A DNA stretch of 39,261 nucleotides, taken from positions 8,867 to 48,127 of the forward strand of contig NW_003546768.1 in assembly GCF_000090795.2 (NCBI RefSeq), in the 5' to 3' direction. This DNA is from Amphimedon queenslandica (taxonomy: Eukaryota; Porifera; Demospongiae; Haplosclerida; Niphatidae). The position numbers and the translations under genes are program-made. This document shows, one piece after another, positions 22,901-32,081 of this stretch. Below the pieces are notes generated by a model. The model was not told where the DNA came from. It searched no databases and saw only the letters and a program-made list of their open reading frames with translations. How positions within the stretch are numbered: the stretch's first letter is position 1; each line of letters starts with the position of its first letter.

Positions 22901-23803
22901 TTCATTGATTAAGTATACTGGAGTATGCAGATTGTGACTTTGAGTAAATACGTCCTCATGCAGCAGCTTGTATAGGGCCGTTCGATACTCTCTTTAGTAT
23001 TATGTACTCTTGACCACATGTAATGCCAGGTGTGGTCTCACTGCCTCAAGAAAACTTTATACTAATTATACTTGCATGTCAGACATTAGTCTCATGATGC
23101 CAGACTCCACCCCTTTCTGACATTTGGACAGCGGGGTAGGACCGTCCAAATGTCAGAAAGGGGTGGAGTCTGGCATCGCGAGACTAGTCAGACATGACGT
23201 ATTATCTACCTTATTTTTCAGGCAGTTTTAATTTTTAAAATAGCAGCTACTTGGCCAAACTAGACTCAGGATAGTTCATCGGTAGTTACTGACAGGGTTT
23301 TTCACCTGTATGCCTTATGTGTGGCAGGGGTATAATAAATTATACCAAGAGTACATAAGGGTTTAGTACTCTTGATTATACTCATTTTGCTTACTCTCCA
23401 TATCTATTCCATCAGCTACTCGATTCTCTCCTAATTCCCTCAATGCTGATACCAATGAATAGATAGTAGGACCACCTTTAGTCTTCTGTACATTATCAGC
23501 TTTCTTTAACCATTTAGTAAGACACTCACGTAGACAGGTCTCGATATCTCCTTTATGATTCAATGTGATGACATTTAGTGTAGCAGGAGATAGGCCAAGA
23601 TAAAGACCAAGATCAAAGAATCTATCTCCTGAATAACCGTGTCTCTTGAGTAACTGGAGTACCTCAGCAAGATCAATAACTAAAACAATTATATAACATA
23701 CCATAAAATAAGAAGTAGCAAACTAAAATTTACTTTTAAGTTGATTCTTAGCCGAAGAAGAACCTGGAGCTAATTTTGAGGCTGTAGCTAATTTAGATGC
23801 CAT
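17549..23803 (-). CDS. Effector family copy 3: complete Death-domain/alpha-beta/coiled-coil/hairpin protein, about 829 aa
   Basis: Exons: 23734-23803, 23395-23679, 22313-22564, 22220-22267, 21524-22173, 21447-21471, 21281-21390, 18540-18642 and 17549-18495; every junction is in phase and no stop interrupts. Residues 1-23 (MASKLATASKLAPG...) precede a Death domain (~24-118; DLAEVLQLLKRHGY, LGLSPATLNVI, CLRECLTKWLKKA). A helical linker (~119-218) follows, then the MMRLKLADTFFEVG helical domain (~225-350) fused to an alpha/beta domain (ITIVIDEDADDFTLKDVKRL, ITITCSFPLILSEQLITV, RLTIGYCTVYE; ~350-435). A coiled-coil neck (~440-540) leads to the effector-like module with an Ala/Gly hydrophobic stretch at ~687-736 and a C-terminal amphipathic helix. 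Here the penultimate neck exon is fused to the last exon (947 bp). The 2.6-kb intron 18643-21280 holds mobile elements. Function inferred: Death-fold-regulated membrane effector. Confidence 0.72.
19070..19118. repeat. (TAA)n microsatellite
   Basis: About 16 TAA units lie in the large intron of copy 3, next to a pyrimidine-rich tract that runs to about 19250. Confidence 0.9.
19330..19722. mobile_element. Inverted-repeat element (MITE), 393 bp, CAAGAGTACATAA family
   Basis: The left end (CAAGAGTACATAATTTACAG, continuing about 63 bp to 19394) is the imperfect reverse complement of the right end (to 19722), including AGAGTGTCTAACC and CTACGCGG near the inner edge. ATAATAA flanks both ends, compatible with a 7-bp target duplication although it lies in (TAA)n sequence. 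There is no coding capacity. It lies in the copy 3 intron. Confidence 0.8.
19724..19983. repeat. Compound (TAA)n array with duplicated 40-bp pyrimidine block
   Basis: Long (TAA)n tracts are separated by two nearly identical blocks starting CATTCTTTCCCCTTTTTTGA at 19758 and 19874, giving a ~116-bp tandem duplication. Open frames across it are homopolymer artefacts. Confidence 0.85.
20148..20178. repeat. Perfect 14-bp-arm hairpin
   Basis: AACGACCTGGGGGC and its exact reverse complement flank a 3-base loop. Related CCTGGGGGCGAA strings occur at 18703 and 18897. This suggests the end of a repeated element family. Confidence 0.7.
20177..21139. mobile_element. Putative 963-bp non-autonomous element with short terminal inverted repeats
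   Basis: TTCCTATAATTGATTTCAC at 20177 is matched by its reverse complement ending at 21139. Inside there is no transposase. Near the right end AAAATGGCGGATTG opens a 26-codon frame beginning MADCSRDKVMSF. The class is unknown and the boundaries are tentative. Confidence 0.45.
22591..23012. mobile_element. Inverted-repeat element (MITE), 422 bp, CAAGAGTACATAA family
   Basis: The left end CAAGAGTACATAATATTTAA and the right end ...ATTATGTACTCTTG are inverted copies, with imperfect pairing continuing about 100 bp (AGTATACTGGAGTATGC and GATTGTGACTTTGAG blocks). ACCACAT occurs directly on both sides (22584-22590 and 23013-23019), a clean 7-bp target duplication. It lies in the intron between the Death-domain exon and exon 3 of copy 3. 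Confidence 0.88.
23075..23196. mobile_element. Near-perfect long hairpin element, 122 bp
   Basis: Two arms of about 54 bases (CATGTCAGAC...TTTGGAC and its reverse complement) surround a 14-base loop, AGCGGGGTAGGACC. Mismatches are concentrated in the outer arms. A foldback MITE fits. It lies in the same intron as the 422-bp element. Confidence 0.75.
23346..23374. mobile_element. 29-bp mini element of the CAAGAGTACATAA family
   Basis: CAAGAGTACATAA joins directly to GGGTTTAGTACTCTTG, leaving both family ends and almost no interior. ATTATAC is directly repeated on both sides (23339-23345 and 23375-23381). The matching 7-bp duplication indicates insertion or internal deletion rather than a chance palindrome. 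It sits 20 bases inside the intron after the copy 3 Death-domain exon. Confidence 0.7.
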
Positions 23804-24072
23804 TTACAGGTCAGCAGAGAACATGGAAGTAGCTGTAGCAGTCGAGGTAGCAGTGTATGTAGCCAGCAGACCAGCGAAGCGCCTCGAAGCTTTAAGGATC
23901 ATGTGATGTGTGGTCCACCTAGATACGACTGTGGTTAATGAATTGAAACACTGATCACTCATTCAAATAATTAGTGATAACAAGTTCAAGTGAAGTTTGA
24001 ATGGTATGTGCATGAAGAAATTTTATTAAATTCTATTTAAAGTTAAATCACTCAATACATATCTAGATCTAG

Positions 24073-24180
24073 ATCTAGCATTAATAAGTCTATCTTAACC
24101 TGTTCAGCAATTCTGAGTCCACGAGATGTCTCGTTGTACAAATTTACACTTTCTTCCAGGGTAGACCTCATTTTCATAGC
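24073..24180 (-). pseudogene. Effector family copy 4: C-terminal fragment
   Basis: The frame reads AMKMRSTLEESVNLYNETS followed by RGLRIAEQVK, clearly matching the C-terminal helix of the other copies (KMRSTLEQSKRLYSETS). Nothing upstream of this helix remains, because the sequence changes abruptly at 24174-24180 into a retrotransposon 3' end. It cannot make a complete protein. Confidence 0.8.
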
Positions 24181-24440
24181 ATTTTCATTTTCATTTTCAT
24201 TTCACAGTGATTAGTGGAATCAAAATTTGTTTGAAAGTGTGACATAAAAAATTTATTTAGTTCCTTTTTAATTACATTAAGTGATTTGTTCAGGTCTATA
24301 GTTGGGAGGTAGTTCCATAAATGAGGAAAACGAGTAAAAAAAGAATGGTGAGAGGAGCATGAGAATTTGTGACATAATTTACTGTCAATACTGTGTGAAG
24401 ATGATCTAGTCTTTGACGAACAAAAAGAAAAGTGGTCCAT
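24174..24440 (-). mobile_element. Non-LTR retrotransposon (LINE) 3' end
   Basis: The open frame contains HHSFFTRFPHLWNYLPTIDL and a Cys-ending tail. This is the usual closing pattern of LINE ORF2 after the reverse-transcriptase domain (F..R.P.LWN.LP). The 3' end is an AAAATG simple repeat, typical of LINE tails, immediately abutting the copy 4 fragment. The element is heavily 5'-truncated and inactive. The exact clade cannot be told from this piece. Confidence 0.65.
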
Positions 24441-24512
24441 ATAGTTATGGGGCCAGCCCCTTCCGATGAATTCCTTAACCAGTACTATCTAATTTTCACT
24501 AATTTCAATTCT

Positions 24513-24608
24513 ATAGGTGCCCTCTCCAACAGTGAGGAGTTTTCTTCTACTTTTAAATGTGCTGACACTGCACCTATGAATCCGAGCAAGAAGTGTGACC
24601 TCTGGTAA
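24513..24608 (+). pseudogene. M13 peptidase last-exon fragment A
   Basis: The frame [18 protein letters not shown]...KKCDLW and stop reproduce the last exon of the M13 gene (9976-10075) with several substitutions. There is no splice acceptor and no other exon upstream. M13-like 3' flank follows to about 25500. Confidence 0.85.
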
Positions 24609-25792
24609 CCGTAGCAAGTTGCAACTACTAACTTGCTACTTAAAGTAATATTCAGTATTATTTTAAACATTAATTAGCTGCCATATATTAGAACAATTAT
24701 TATTTTTGTTAGTTCTTTCCCTGGTATAAATAAATTTTGTATATTTAATTATTGTATTTAGAGTATTTGTATTACATTTATTAAGTGACTATTAAGCTGC
24801 ATGTACATTTGCATAGACCTTGCAGACCACACAATACAAGAACAAGTTTAGTTCATAGATTGTGGATTGGTTTGTGATGGTTTGTAAATGAAAGCATGTT
24901 CTTGTTCTCATTTGTGCTTTTACTATTTACTATTACATGATACTATTTACTGTGTTATTGTTTCTCCTTTCTGGGGATTAATAGGAATTTGTTTATAACA
25001 GCTATAGGCCGTGGCAATGAGGCATAACTAGTGATTAGCAACAAGTTGCCAGTAGCTGTCTCGAGGGCTGGCTACGCGAGACTAGCAGCTGTCATAGTAT
25101 AGCCAGCCTATATGCATTAATATGCATTTTAAAATGTCTCTATTTTTAAAATGTCTATTTTAAAATGTCTATTTTTAAAGGATAGTTGTGTAAATGGGGC
25201 TTAGACTTGATGTTGGCATGTTTTATGTATAAAACTTTTCTGTGTCAGTATGGCCAGTTGATGTTGCTTGATGATGCTAAAAATTATGTTATGCTATAGT
25301 AATTGATTGTGGCTGCCAATACTATGTACTATCAACACTAGTAGTGATTTGGCTACTGATGCTAAAATATAGTCTATAGATACATGTAGTAGCCAAGCAG
25401 CATTCGTTATTTTGGACAAATACAGGTATGTTTATGCTTTATCTTTATGACTATATTGCACTCGTTCATTGATTTAAGTTTTACTCCTCCGCTGCATTCA
25501 CGCTTTTGTGAGTTTTTACCCTTTTTAAGATTATGTATATTTTAGTTAGATTATCAGTGTAACTATTGAATAATAATTGTGGTAGTTAAAAGATTTAGGT
25601 TACATGTACATGACTTTGTTGTTCATGCATGTACATGTATGATGTAAGTAATTATACATGTATTTAACGAAGGGTCAATTTTATTATTGGTACATTAATT
25701 CTTGAAACATTCTGTTGTTTAACTCACATCTACAGTATACAAAATTAATACATTTACATGTATCTATGTTGTAATTACAGTTTGAATAAAAT
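24609..25792. other. Duplicated M13 3' flank and spacer
   Basis: The order of landmarks matches 10076-11210: TTTTAAACATTAATTAGC, ACAATACAAGAACAAGTTTAGTT, CATTTGTGCTTTT, GTTGCCAGTAG and TTTGGACAAATACAGGTATG. About 200 bp near 25000-25100 is diverged, with a small GTCTCGAGGG...GCGAGAC hairpin. No gene is seen. Confidence 0.6.
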
Positions 25793-26777
25793 TTAAAATG
25801 TACTGTCAATCTGTCTCTGTATATGATCAACAGCATTTTCAGCATTATTTAATCCAATAGCAATCTCAGGTGATAAATCGTTAGCTAGTTCCTTAGTCTT
25901 CTTCAAAGTTTCAGTGAGTTTGTTACGTTCAGCAGCTGTCATACTTTTTATTTTAGCAGTTATCGTTCTTTTTATTGCTTTGTATTTGTCAATATTCATT
26001 GATAGATCAATTGCATTTATCTTGTCTTGTACTGTGCTTATATCTTTATGAAGACAGCGAAACCTTCTACCTAGTTTACGAAATGACTCAGCTGCTTTAC
26101 CATATTTGTGTGAAACCACTGCAGTCGTTGCTCCAGCTGCAACTGTAGTAGCTGCTGTTGCTCCTATAGCAATAGGTAATACAACAGCGAATCCAATTCC
26201 ACCAGTTAATATGCCAGCTACTATTGATGCTGTTATGCCACCAGCCCCTACTGCTACTGTTGCTCCTACAGTAGTTGCTCCTCCAGCTACTCGTGCTCTT
26301 GTTTGCTTCTTTTTTTTCTCTTGCAAGCCTGTCACACTCTCTTTCAGCACTGTTACAACTATCGGAAAATATATCGCAACATTCAATTAGTGATTTATAT
26401 TCTTTGTTGCAATCTTCTATTCTTTTGTCAATATTACCAATAAACAGTTCAGCACTCTCCTCGAAATCCTTATTTTTGATGCCTTGAATAACACCAGGAG
26501 TCTTATTCTGGAGTGCCTGGTATAGCTCACTGACTTTTTCTAAGTATTTTGTAACTGATGTACTAACATTTTTCAAATGTTGATATGAAATTTTTACTTC
26601 AGGTATCTTCTTTACTTCATGGCTCTCACGTATTTCCTGTAGCTCAGTTGTTGCTTCATTCACCAACTCTTTGACTTCAGAAACTGATTTGCTAAAAGCC
26701 TTTGCAATCTCTGGCAGATTGTCATTTAATTTTTCAAAATTTCTTTCCAAATTTTGTATGTCAGAAGCTTCAGCCAT
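25793..26777 (-). CDS. Effector family copy 5: single-exon hairpin protein with a frameshift
   Basis: ATG at 26777 opens MAEASDIQNLERNFEKLNDN, homologous to the last-exon module of copies 1-3 but with no Death or alpha/beta domains. The frame runs to a run of eight A on the coding strand (26310-26317), where homology passes to the +1 frame: ...QEKKKKQTRARVAGG, then an Ala/Gly/Val hydrophobic segment (GGITASIVAGILTGGIGFAV) and a C-terminal helix to TGA at 25793. Removing one A would give about 327 residues in one frame. This may be a pseudogene, a polymorphic homopolymer or an assembly error. The frame shift direction (+1) does not fit a classical -1 slippery site. Confidence 0.65.
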
Positions 26778-26858
26778 AATAATTTAGTTATAGTTCTTCT
26801 AATCATACAGAAACAGCACTTACAATCATAATGATTTTAAATATATATTCACTGCAGG

Positions 26859-27090
26859 CAGAGGCGTAGCCAGGGGGCCAAGGGGGCAAATGCTCCCCTT
26901 TTAAAAATTAAAATTTCAAATTAACAAAATAATAAAGTGCTTTTGGATTTGGAAGGAAAAACTGGTTTGCCATGTAGAAAAAGAGGTATGGTCACACCTT
27001 AAATGAGCATGGGTTTGTAAAGTTGTGTAGCGTGCTTCAAATGCCAAAGAACTTGCTCCCTTTCTTTCAAAAATCCTGCTACACCACTAA
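26859..27090. mobile_element. Possible short inverted-repeat element
   Basis: The left edge GGCAGAGGCGTAGCCAGGGG and the right edge TCCTGCTACACCACT are imperfect inverted copies of a CGTAGCCAGG-type end that is common in invertebrate repeats. Target duplication is not clear. Confidence 0.35.
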
Positions 27091-27292
27091 CAGGTATGTG
27101 AGGAAGTGGTGTCATTTGCATAACATATGATAGAATTATATACATTAATATATTATAATGTTATATACATTAATATTCAAATGTTCAAAGACATGAATGC
27201 AATAATGTTAGTACACACATATATACTGTACATATCAGTATGTATATGCACACAGAAAAACTGCAAAAGTATTAGACAATGCTATTCTGTGT

Positions 27293-28088
27293 TTACTTCA
27301 CTAAGATTCGTGTGTCATCTAGTCCAATCTTATTTATCTCCTTTTGTACTGTCTCCAGGTCAATCTTGAGTTTCTCAGCTATTTTCCGTAGTCTACTCAA
27401 TGACTTAACTGCTTCACCATATGGAGTAGCTTGTTCTTTTGCTTTTTTTAGTAACTATGTCTTTTGCAAATACTGTAGCTGATTTGGCTGTTTTAATTGT
27501 TTCAACAATAGCACCAGTTCCAACTAGTTTAGCATATATAGGTAACTCATCTACTATTGCTGCTGCTCCATCACCAAAGACTTCCGCTCCTTCTTTGACA
27601 ATTTTGCCAGTTTCCTTTAAATTTTCTTTTTTTTTTTCAAGTTCCTCGCACTTTATTTTAGCTAGATCGCAACTTGCATACAAGTTCTTAAAACGGCCAA
27701 GAAGTAGTTTATATTGTAGCTTACAATCTTGAATTATTTTGTGAATTTCAGCAATCAGCTCTTCAGTACTCTTGTATTTCTCTCGCTCAACATCTTTTGT
27801 TACAGTAGAGATCTCATCCTGTAGTTTCTGATAAAGCTTGTTAACTTTATCCAGGTATTCATGAAAGGATTGACTGAAAGTGCTCAAATTTTGATAGAAA
27901 GTTTTTACTTCAGGTATCTTCTTCACTCTATCATTTTTACGTATTTCCTTTAGCCCTTCTGCTGTTTCACTGGATAACTCTTGCATATCACAAACAGCCT
28001 CTTCATAAGCACTTTTAATAAGAGGCAGCTTTGTATTCACATCTTCAAAAAGTTCTTGTACTGCTGAGGCTTCCACTTGTTTATTCAT
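27293..28088 (-). CDS. Effector family copy 6: single-exon member with frameshift and altered hydrophobic region
   Basis: ATG at 28088 starts MNKQVEASAVQELFEDVNTK. The helical front half (KIPEVKTFYQNLSTFSQSFH, EYLDKVNKLYQKLQDE) matches the family. The segment that is a long Ala/Gly hairpin elsewhere is shortened and more polar here (GDGAAAIVDELPIYAKLVG). At a run of seven A (27443-27449) the frame ends in a stop soon after, while the +1 frame continues with YGEAVKSLSRLRKIAEK to a TAA at 27293, about 264 residues in total. Likely degenerate. It sits upstream of, and divergent from, the partial M13 copy. Confidence 0.55.
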
Positions 28089-28194
28089 GTTAACTTCCAA
28101 ACTCCAGAACTACTTTTAGATGTTTAACTAAGTTTACAGTGCTTTGCAGGAAATTTTCTTACTACACGTTACTTCATGGTCACGCGAGATGTAT

Positions 28195-28390
28195 TAGCTA
28201 TAGTATGGTAATAGTAGCCAATACTATGTACTATTAACACTAGTAGTGATTTGGCTACTGATGCTATAGTATAGTCTATAGATACATGTAGTAGCCAAAC
28301 AGCATTTGTTATTTTGGACAAATACAGGTATGTTTATGCTTTATCTCCATGACTATTTCATTATTATTTCATTTTAGATCTCATTTATCT
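28195..28390 (+). repeat. Duplicated piece of M13 3' flank
   Basis: CCAATACTATGTACTATTAA, CTAGTAGTGATTTGGCTACT and TTGGACAAATACAGGTATG match 25310-25450 and, more loosely, 10900-11030. The segment ends where M13 exon 5 homology begins, so it marks a duplication junction. Confidence 0.7.
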
Positions 28391-28406
28391 CCATTATTAT
28401 TATTAA

Positions 28407-28687
28407 CGAGATCCTCAAGCAACTTATAACCTTTACAACCTGACGGAGCTTGCTAACTCAACACTCTGGACACAAGTACGTGTTATTATTATTATTATTA
28501 TTATTATTGTTGTTGTTATTGTTGTTTATTGTTGTTGTTTACAGTTTAATTGGACCCAGTACATACTTGAAAGCTTTAAAACAGCTCAATTAGGAGACAT
28601 AGGGTCTGATGATATTATAATTAATGTCAGGACCCCCTCGTACTTTAAAAACCTGTCACTAGTATACATTAATTATAATGAAACGTA

Positions 28688-28740
<53 letters not shown>

Positions 28741-30031
28741 CTTTTAGTGTTTTTGAGAATTATTTCAAGTGGCATCTGGTCCTCCAGTATATAGAATACC
28801 TTGGCGACCAGTTCCTGTCTCCGTATTACCAGTATACCACCAGCGTACTGGGCAGTGGCAAGAGAGAGAGGTACTTAACCTGCGTCAGTTCACTGGAGGA
28901 CATCGTACCAATGACAGTATCAAGACTTTACACTGACTATGTACTAGCACCTGGTGAGGGACTATTATTATTATTACTATTTATTATTGTTGTTATTGTT
29001 GTTGTTGTTGTTATTTATTATTATTATTATTACTAGGTGAATGTAAATATTATTATTGTTATCATCATCAGGTACTAAAGATAATATCAGTGAGATGGTG
29101 TCACAGATTAAAACTGCCTTTCAAGAAAGACTGTCTAAAAACTTATTCCTTGATCCAGTTACTAAACAAAGATCAATATGGAAGGTTTGTAAGATGTAAC
29201 ATGTAATGTATATTCTTGTACGTCTACATGTACATATTGATGTCCTTATGTTGTGTAGAAAGTTTGAGGAGATTCCAACTTCAATTTTTCAAGTTACGGC
29301 CATTTTAAGAAAACACCAAAAATCTGAAAAATACCCAAGGCTATATATAGTCCATGGTTTTTTCCAAAAAATGGCCAAAAAATCACCCCAAATTTTTATT
29401 TCATATTTTGATACACATTGATGTCCTTATGCTGTGTAGAAAGTTTGAGATGATTCTGACTTGAATTTTTCAAGTTACGGCCATTTAAGAAAACGTCAAA
29501 ATACTGAAAAATACCCAAGGCTATAGCCCATGGATTGTTTCCAAATATTGGCTCACATACAGTACTGTATATTATTTATGTATTTTTTAGGTTGGTAATA
29601 TATCTCAGATGATAGCCTATCCTGATGAAATCAGTGATAATAATTATTTATTTAATAAAAGTACTTCTGTAGCACAAGCTAGTGGCCAGTACTTCATGTC
29701 AGCTGTTAATCATGTGATTAACGGTAACACTGAGAACCTTCAGAAACTAGGGAAACCAGTCGTTAAAACAGAGTAAGATCAGTACATGTACATTACTAGT
29801 GACTGATGGTTGATACTGTGTCTCTACCAACAGGTGGGAGATAGCCCCTACTGTAGTTAATGCTTACTATGAACCACTTTATAACGAGTTTGGTAAGAAC
29901 CTGTTTATTTGTTTATTATTTTTATTTATTTATTTATTATTTCTTACAGTATTTCTTGAAGGGATTTTGAATTCTCCTTTCTTTGATGCTGGCTGGCCTG
30001 AGTAAGATTATTAATTAATCATTAATTAATA

Positions 30032-30086
<55 letters not shown>

Positions 30087-31140
30087 TAGTTATTTCAAAT
30101 ACGGTGCTTTTGGTGTTGTAGCAGGTCATGAACTTACCCACGGCTTTGACGATCAAGGTAATTAATTAGTTTATTTTTAATTATTAATTATTATTTATTA
30201 ATTGTTTTTCACAGGCCAGCAGTACAATCAAGATGGTGTCCTCACCCCATGGTGGACTAATACTTCAGTTGCTAAATTCAAAAATAAAACTAAATGCTTT
30301 GTAGACCAATATTCACAATATTCAATGTTTGGATATCACGTTAGTATACTACCAGTATATTATTAGTATTCTATATCATACAAGTATTCAACTAAGAGTC
30401 TATCTACAGTATAATAATAAATACAATCATTAATATCATTATATACACATATTTATCATCATTTAACAGACTAAACCCCATACAGTTTATAATGGAAATT
30501 GCTCTTCCCCCATTAGATCAATGGTGAGTTAACCCAAGGTGAGAATATTGCTGATAATGGAGGAGTAAAGACAGCATTTCAAGCGTATAAGAATGTCATT
30601 GGTACGACCACACCTCCTAGTCTACCCTCTGTTGATCTTAATCCTGATCAGCTCTTCTTTGTAGCGTTTGGTCAGGTCAGTATATTATCAGTAAATCGTC
30701 AGTATATTATTAGTATATTATTGTAGGTGTGGTGTTCACTATTCTCTCCTCAGTTTATTGCGTCCAATTTGAAGACCAACCCACACAGCCCAGGACCTTA
30801 CAGGTACATGTATATTCACTGATTACGATCAAAATTAGATTTTTTTACAAATTTTTAAAGTTGCTCTATAATCAGGCCAGAGTCCCTGTACTACATGTAC
30901 ATACATGTACATTGTACATGGTCTTTGGCTGAGAAAATTCATTAAAATGGCTAGGAGAGATTTCATTACATTTTCTAATGCATGTATACATGTACATTAA
31001 TTTTAACCTGTCTTTCTCTTATTTCCAATTAATGCCCCAGGGTTATAGGTGCCCTCTCCAATAGTGAGGAGTTCTCTTCTACTTTCAAATGTGCTGATAA
31101 TACACGAATGAATCCAAGCAAGAAGTGTGACCTCTGGTAA
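28407..31140 (+). pseudogene. Partial M13 peptidase duplicate, exons 5-16 only
   Basis: Exons 28407-28475 (5' truncated), 28545-28684, 28748-28953, 29072-29184, 29591-29772, 29834-29892, 29950-30001, 30090-30157, 30215-30339, 30517-30675, 30727-30803 and 31041-31140 match the upstream M13 gene. Every complete exon has the same length as its counterpart. About 449 codons stay open and keep VNAYY, HELTH, GENIADNGG, NPHSPG and CDLW. The membrane anchor and exons 1-4 are absent and no replacement start exon is visible. It is a recent segmental copy, probably non-functional unless transcribed from a chimeric upstream exon. Intron repeats are copied too. Confidence 0.85.
29232..29565 (+). repeat. 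Two tandem units of the dispersed ~177-bp repeat
   Basis: This is the duplicate of the 8114-8455 array in the corresponding intron of the partial M13 copy. Units start near 29232 and 29411. Confidence 0.8.
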
Positions 31141-31179
31141 CCATAGTAACTACTAGCTGCTGCTGAAAGTAACTAACTA

Positions 31180-31215
<36 letters not shown>

Positions 31216-32081
31216 TCACTATAATTATTTTAAACATTAATTAGCTGCCATTATATTAGAACAATAAATATTTTTTGTTAGTTCTTTTCCGTGTATAGAT
31301 TTTGTATATTTAATTATTCTGTTTAGATTATTCCATTATAGTAATTCTTATTCATCAAGTGACTGTTACAGCTATTTGCATACACAGCCCCCTTTAAAGT
31401 TCATAGATGGTTTATGAATTGTTTTGCAAGGCCTGTGCAATTATGGTTGTTAATTAATGGGTTGGTATATGTGGGCTGTAGGAGTCAACATTTTAAACTG
31501 ACTGTTCTCATTTTGGCCTATTAGTAGGCTTACTAAGGTAGTACATGTAGTTACTGTCCATTAGGTCTCTTTCTGGGAATAGTTTAGGCATAGCTAACAA
31601 ATTTACAGTTTTCCTAGTTGTGTATATATTATCTTAAACTAAGTAATGTAATAATTACATACACTCATTGTTTCTATTATATCCAATAATTCCATAGGTA
31701 TGAATGGTTCTTATGAAATTATGAATATTGTAATCTATCAAAGCATCGGGAGATAGATTACAATACTGTATTCATAATTTCATAGGAACCAGTCACGCCA
31801 TCTAGTAAATGTACTACATGTATATGTATACTGTAGCTTCCGGTGCTATCTCAATAGCTTCTACTCATTTAAATTTTAATCCCATCTGGCTTTGAGTAAT
31901 ATTGATGATGTCTGGATCTTGCTGGCATTATTGTTATTATTTAATAAAAGTATTTATTTTAACTAAAACAAATCAAATCACAAAAGAACTAAAGTTAGAG
32001 CATAATAAAAAAACTATTCAAACTATCTAAGTTGCTATAACATCATGCTACAAGTATAATTATTAAAAGTCTATTGGTAGC
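31141..32081. other. Spacer with M13 3' flank remnant
   Basis: M13-like 3' flank can be followed to about 31340. No coding frame with support is present. A hairpin lies at 31706-31790. AT-rich sequence then leads to the 3' end of copy 7. Confidence 0.55.
31706..31790. repeat. Long imperfect hairpin
   Basis: GGTTCTTATGAAATTATGAA and TTGTAATCTAT on the left are reverse-complemented on the right (ATAGATTACAA and TTCATAATTTCATAGGAACC) around a ~14-base loop. It may be a small foldback MITE. Confidence 0.65.

Noticed and set aside
26310..26317. Programmed -1 ribosomal frameshift at the A8 run
   Set aside because: The change needed is +1 (or -2), and no pseudoknot or stimulator is apparent. A homopolymer indel is simpler.
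26097..26320. Ser/Trp/Arg-rich continuation of copy 5 in its first frame (WRSNYCRSNSSSRGWW)
   Set aside because: It is the out-of-frame reading of Ala/Gly/Val-rich codons. The same pattern appears when other copies are read in the wrong frame (for example under copy 7), so it is not a Cys/Ser-rich domain.
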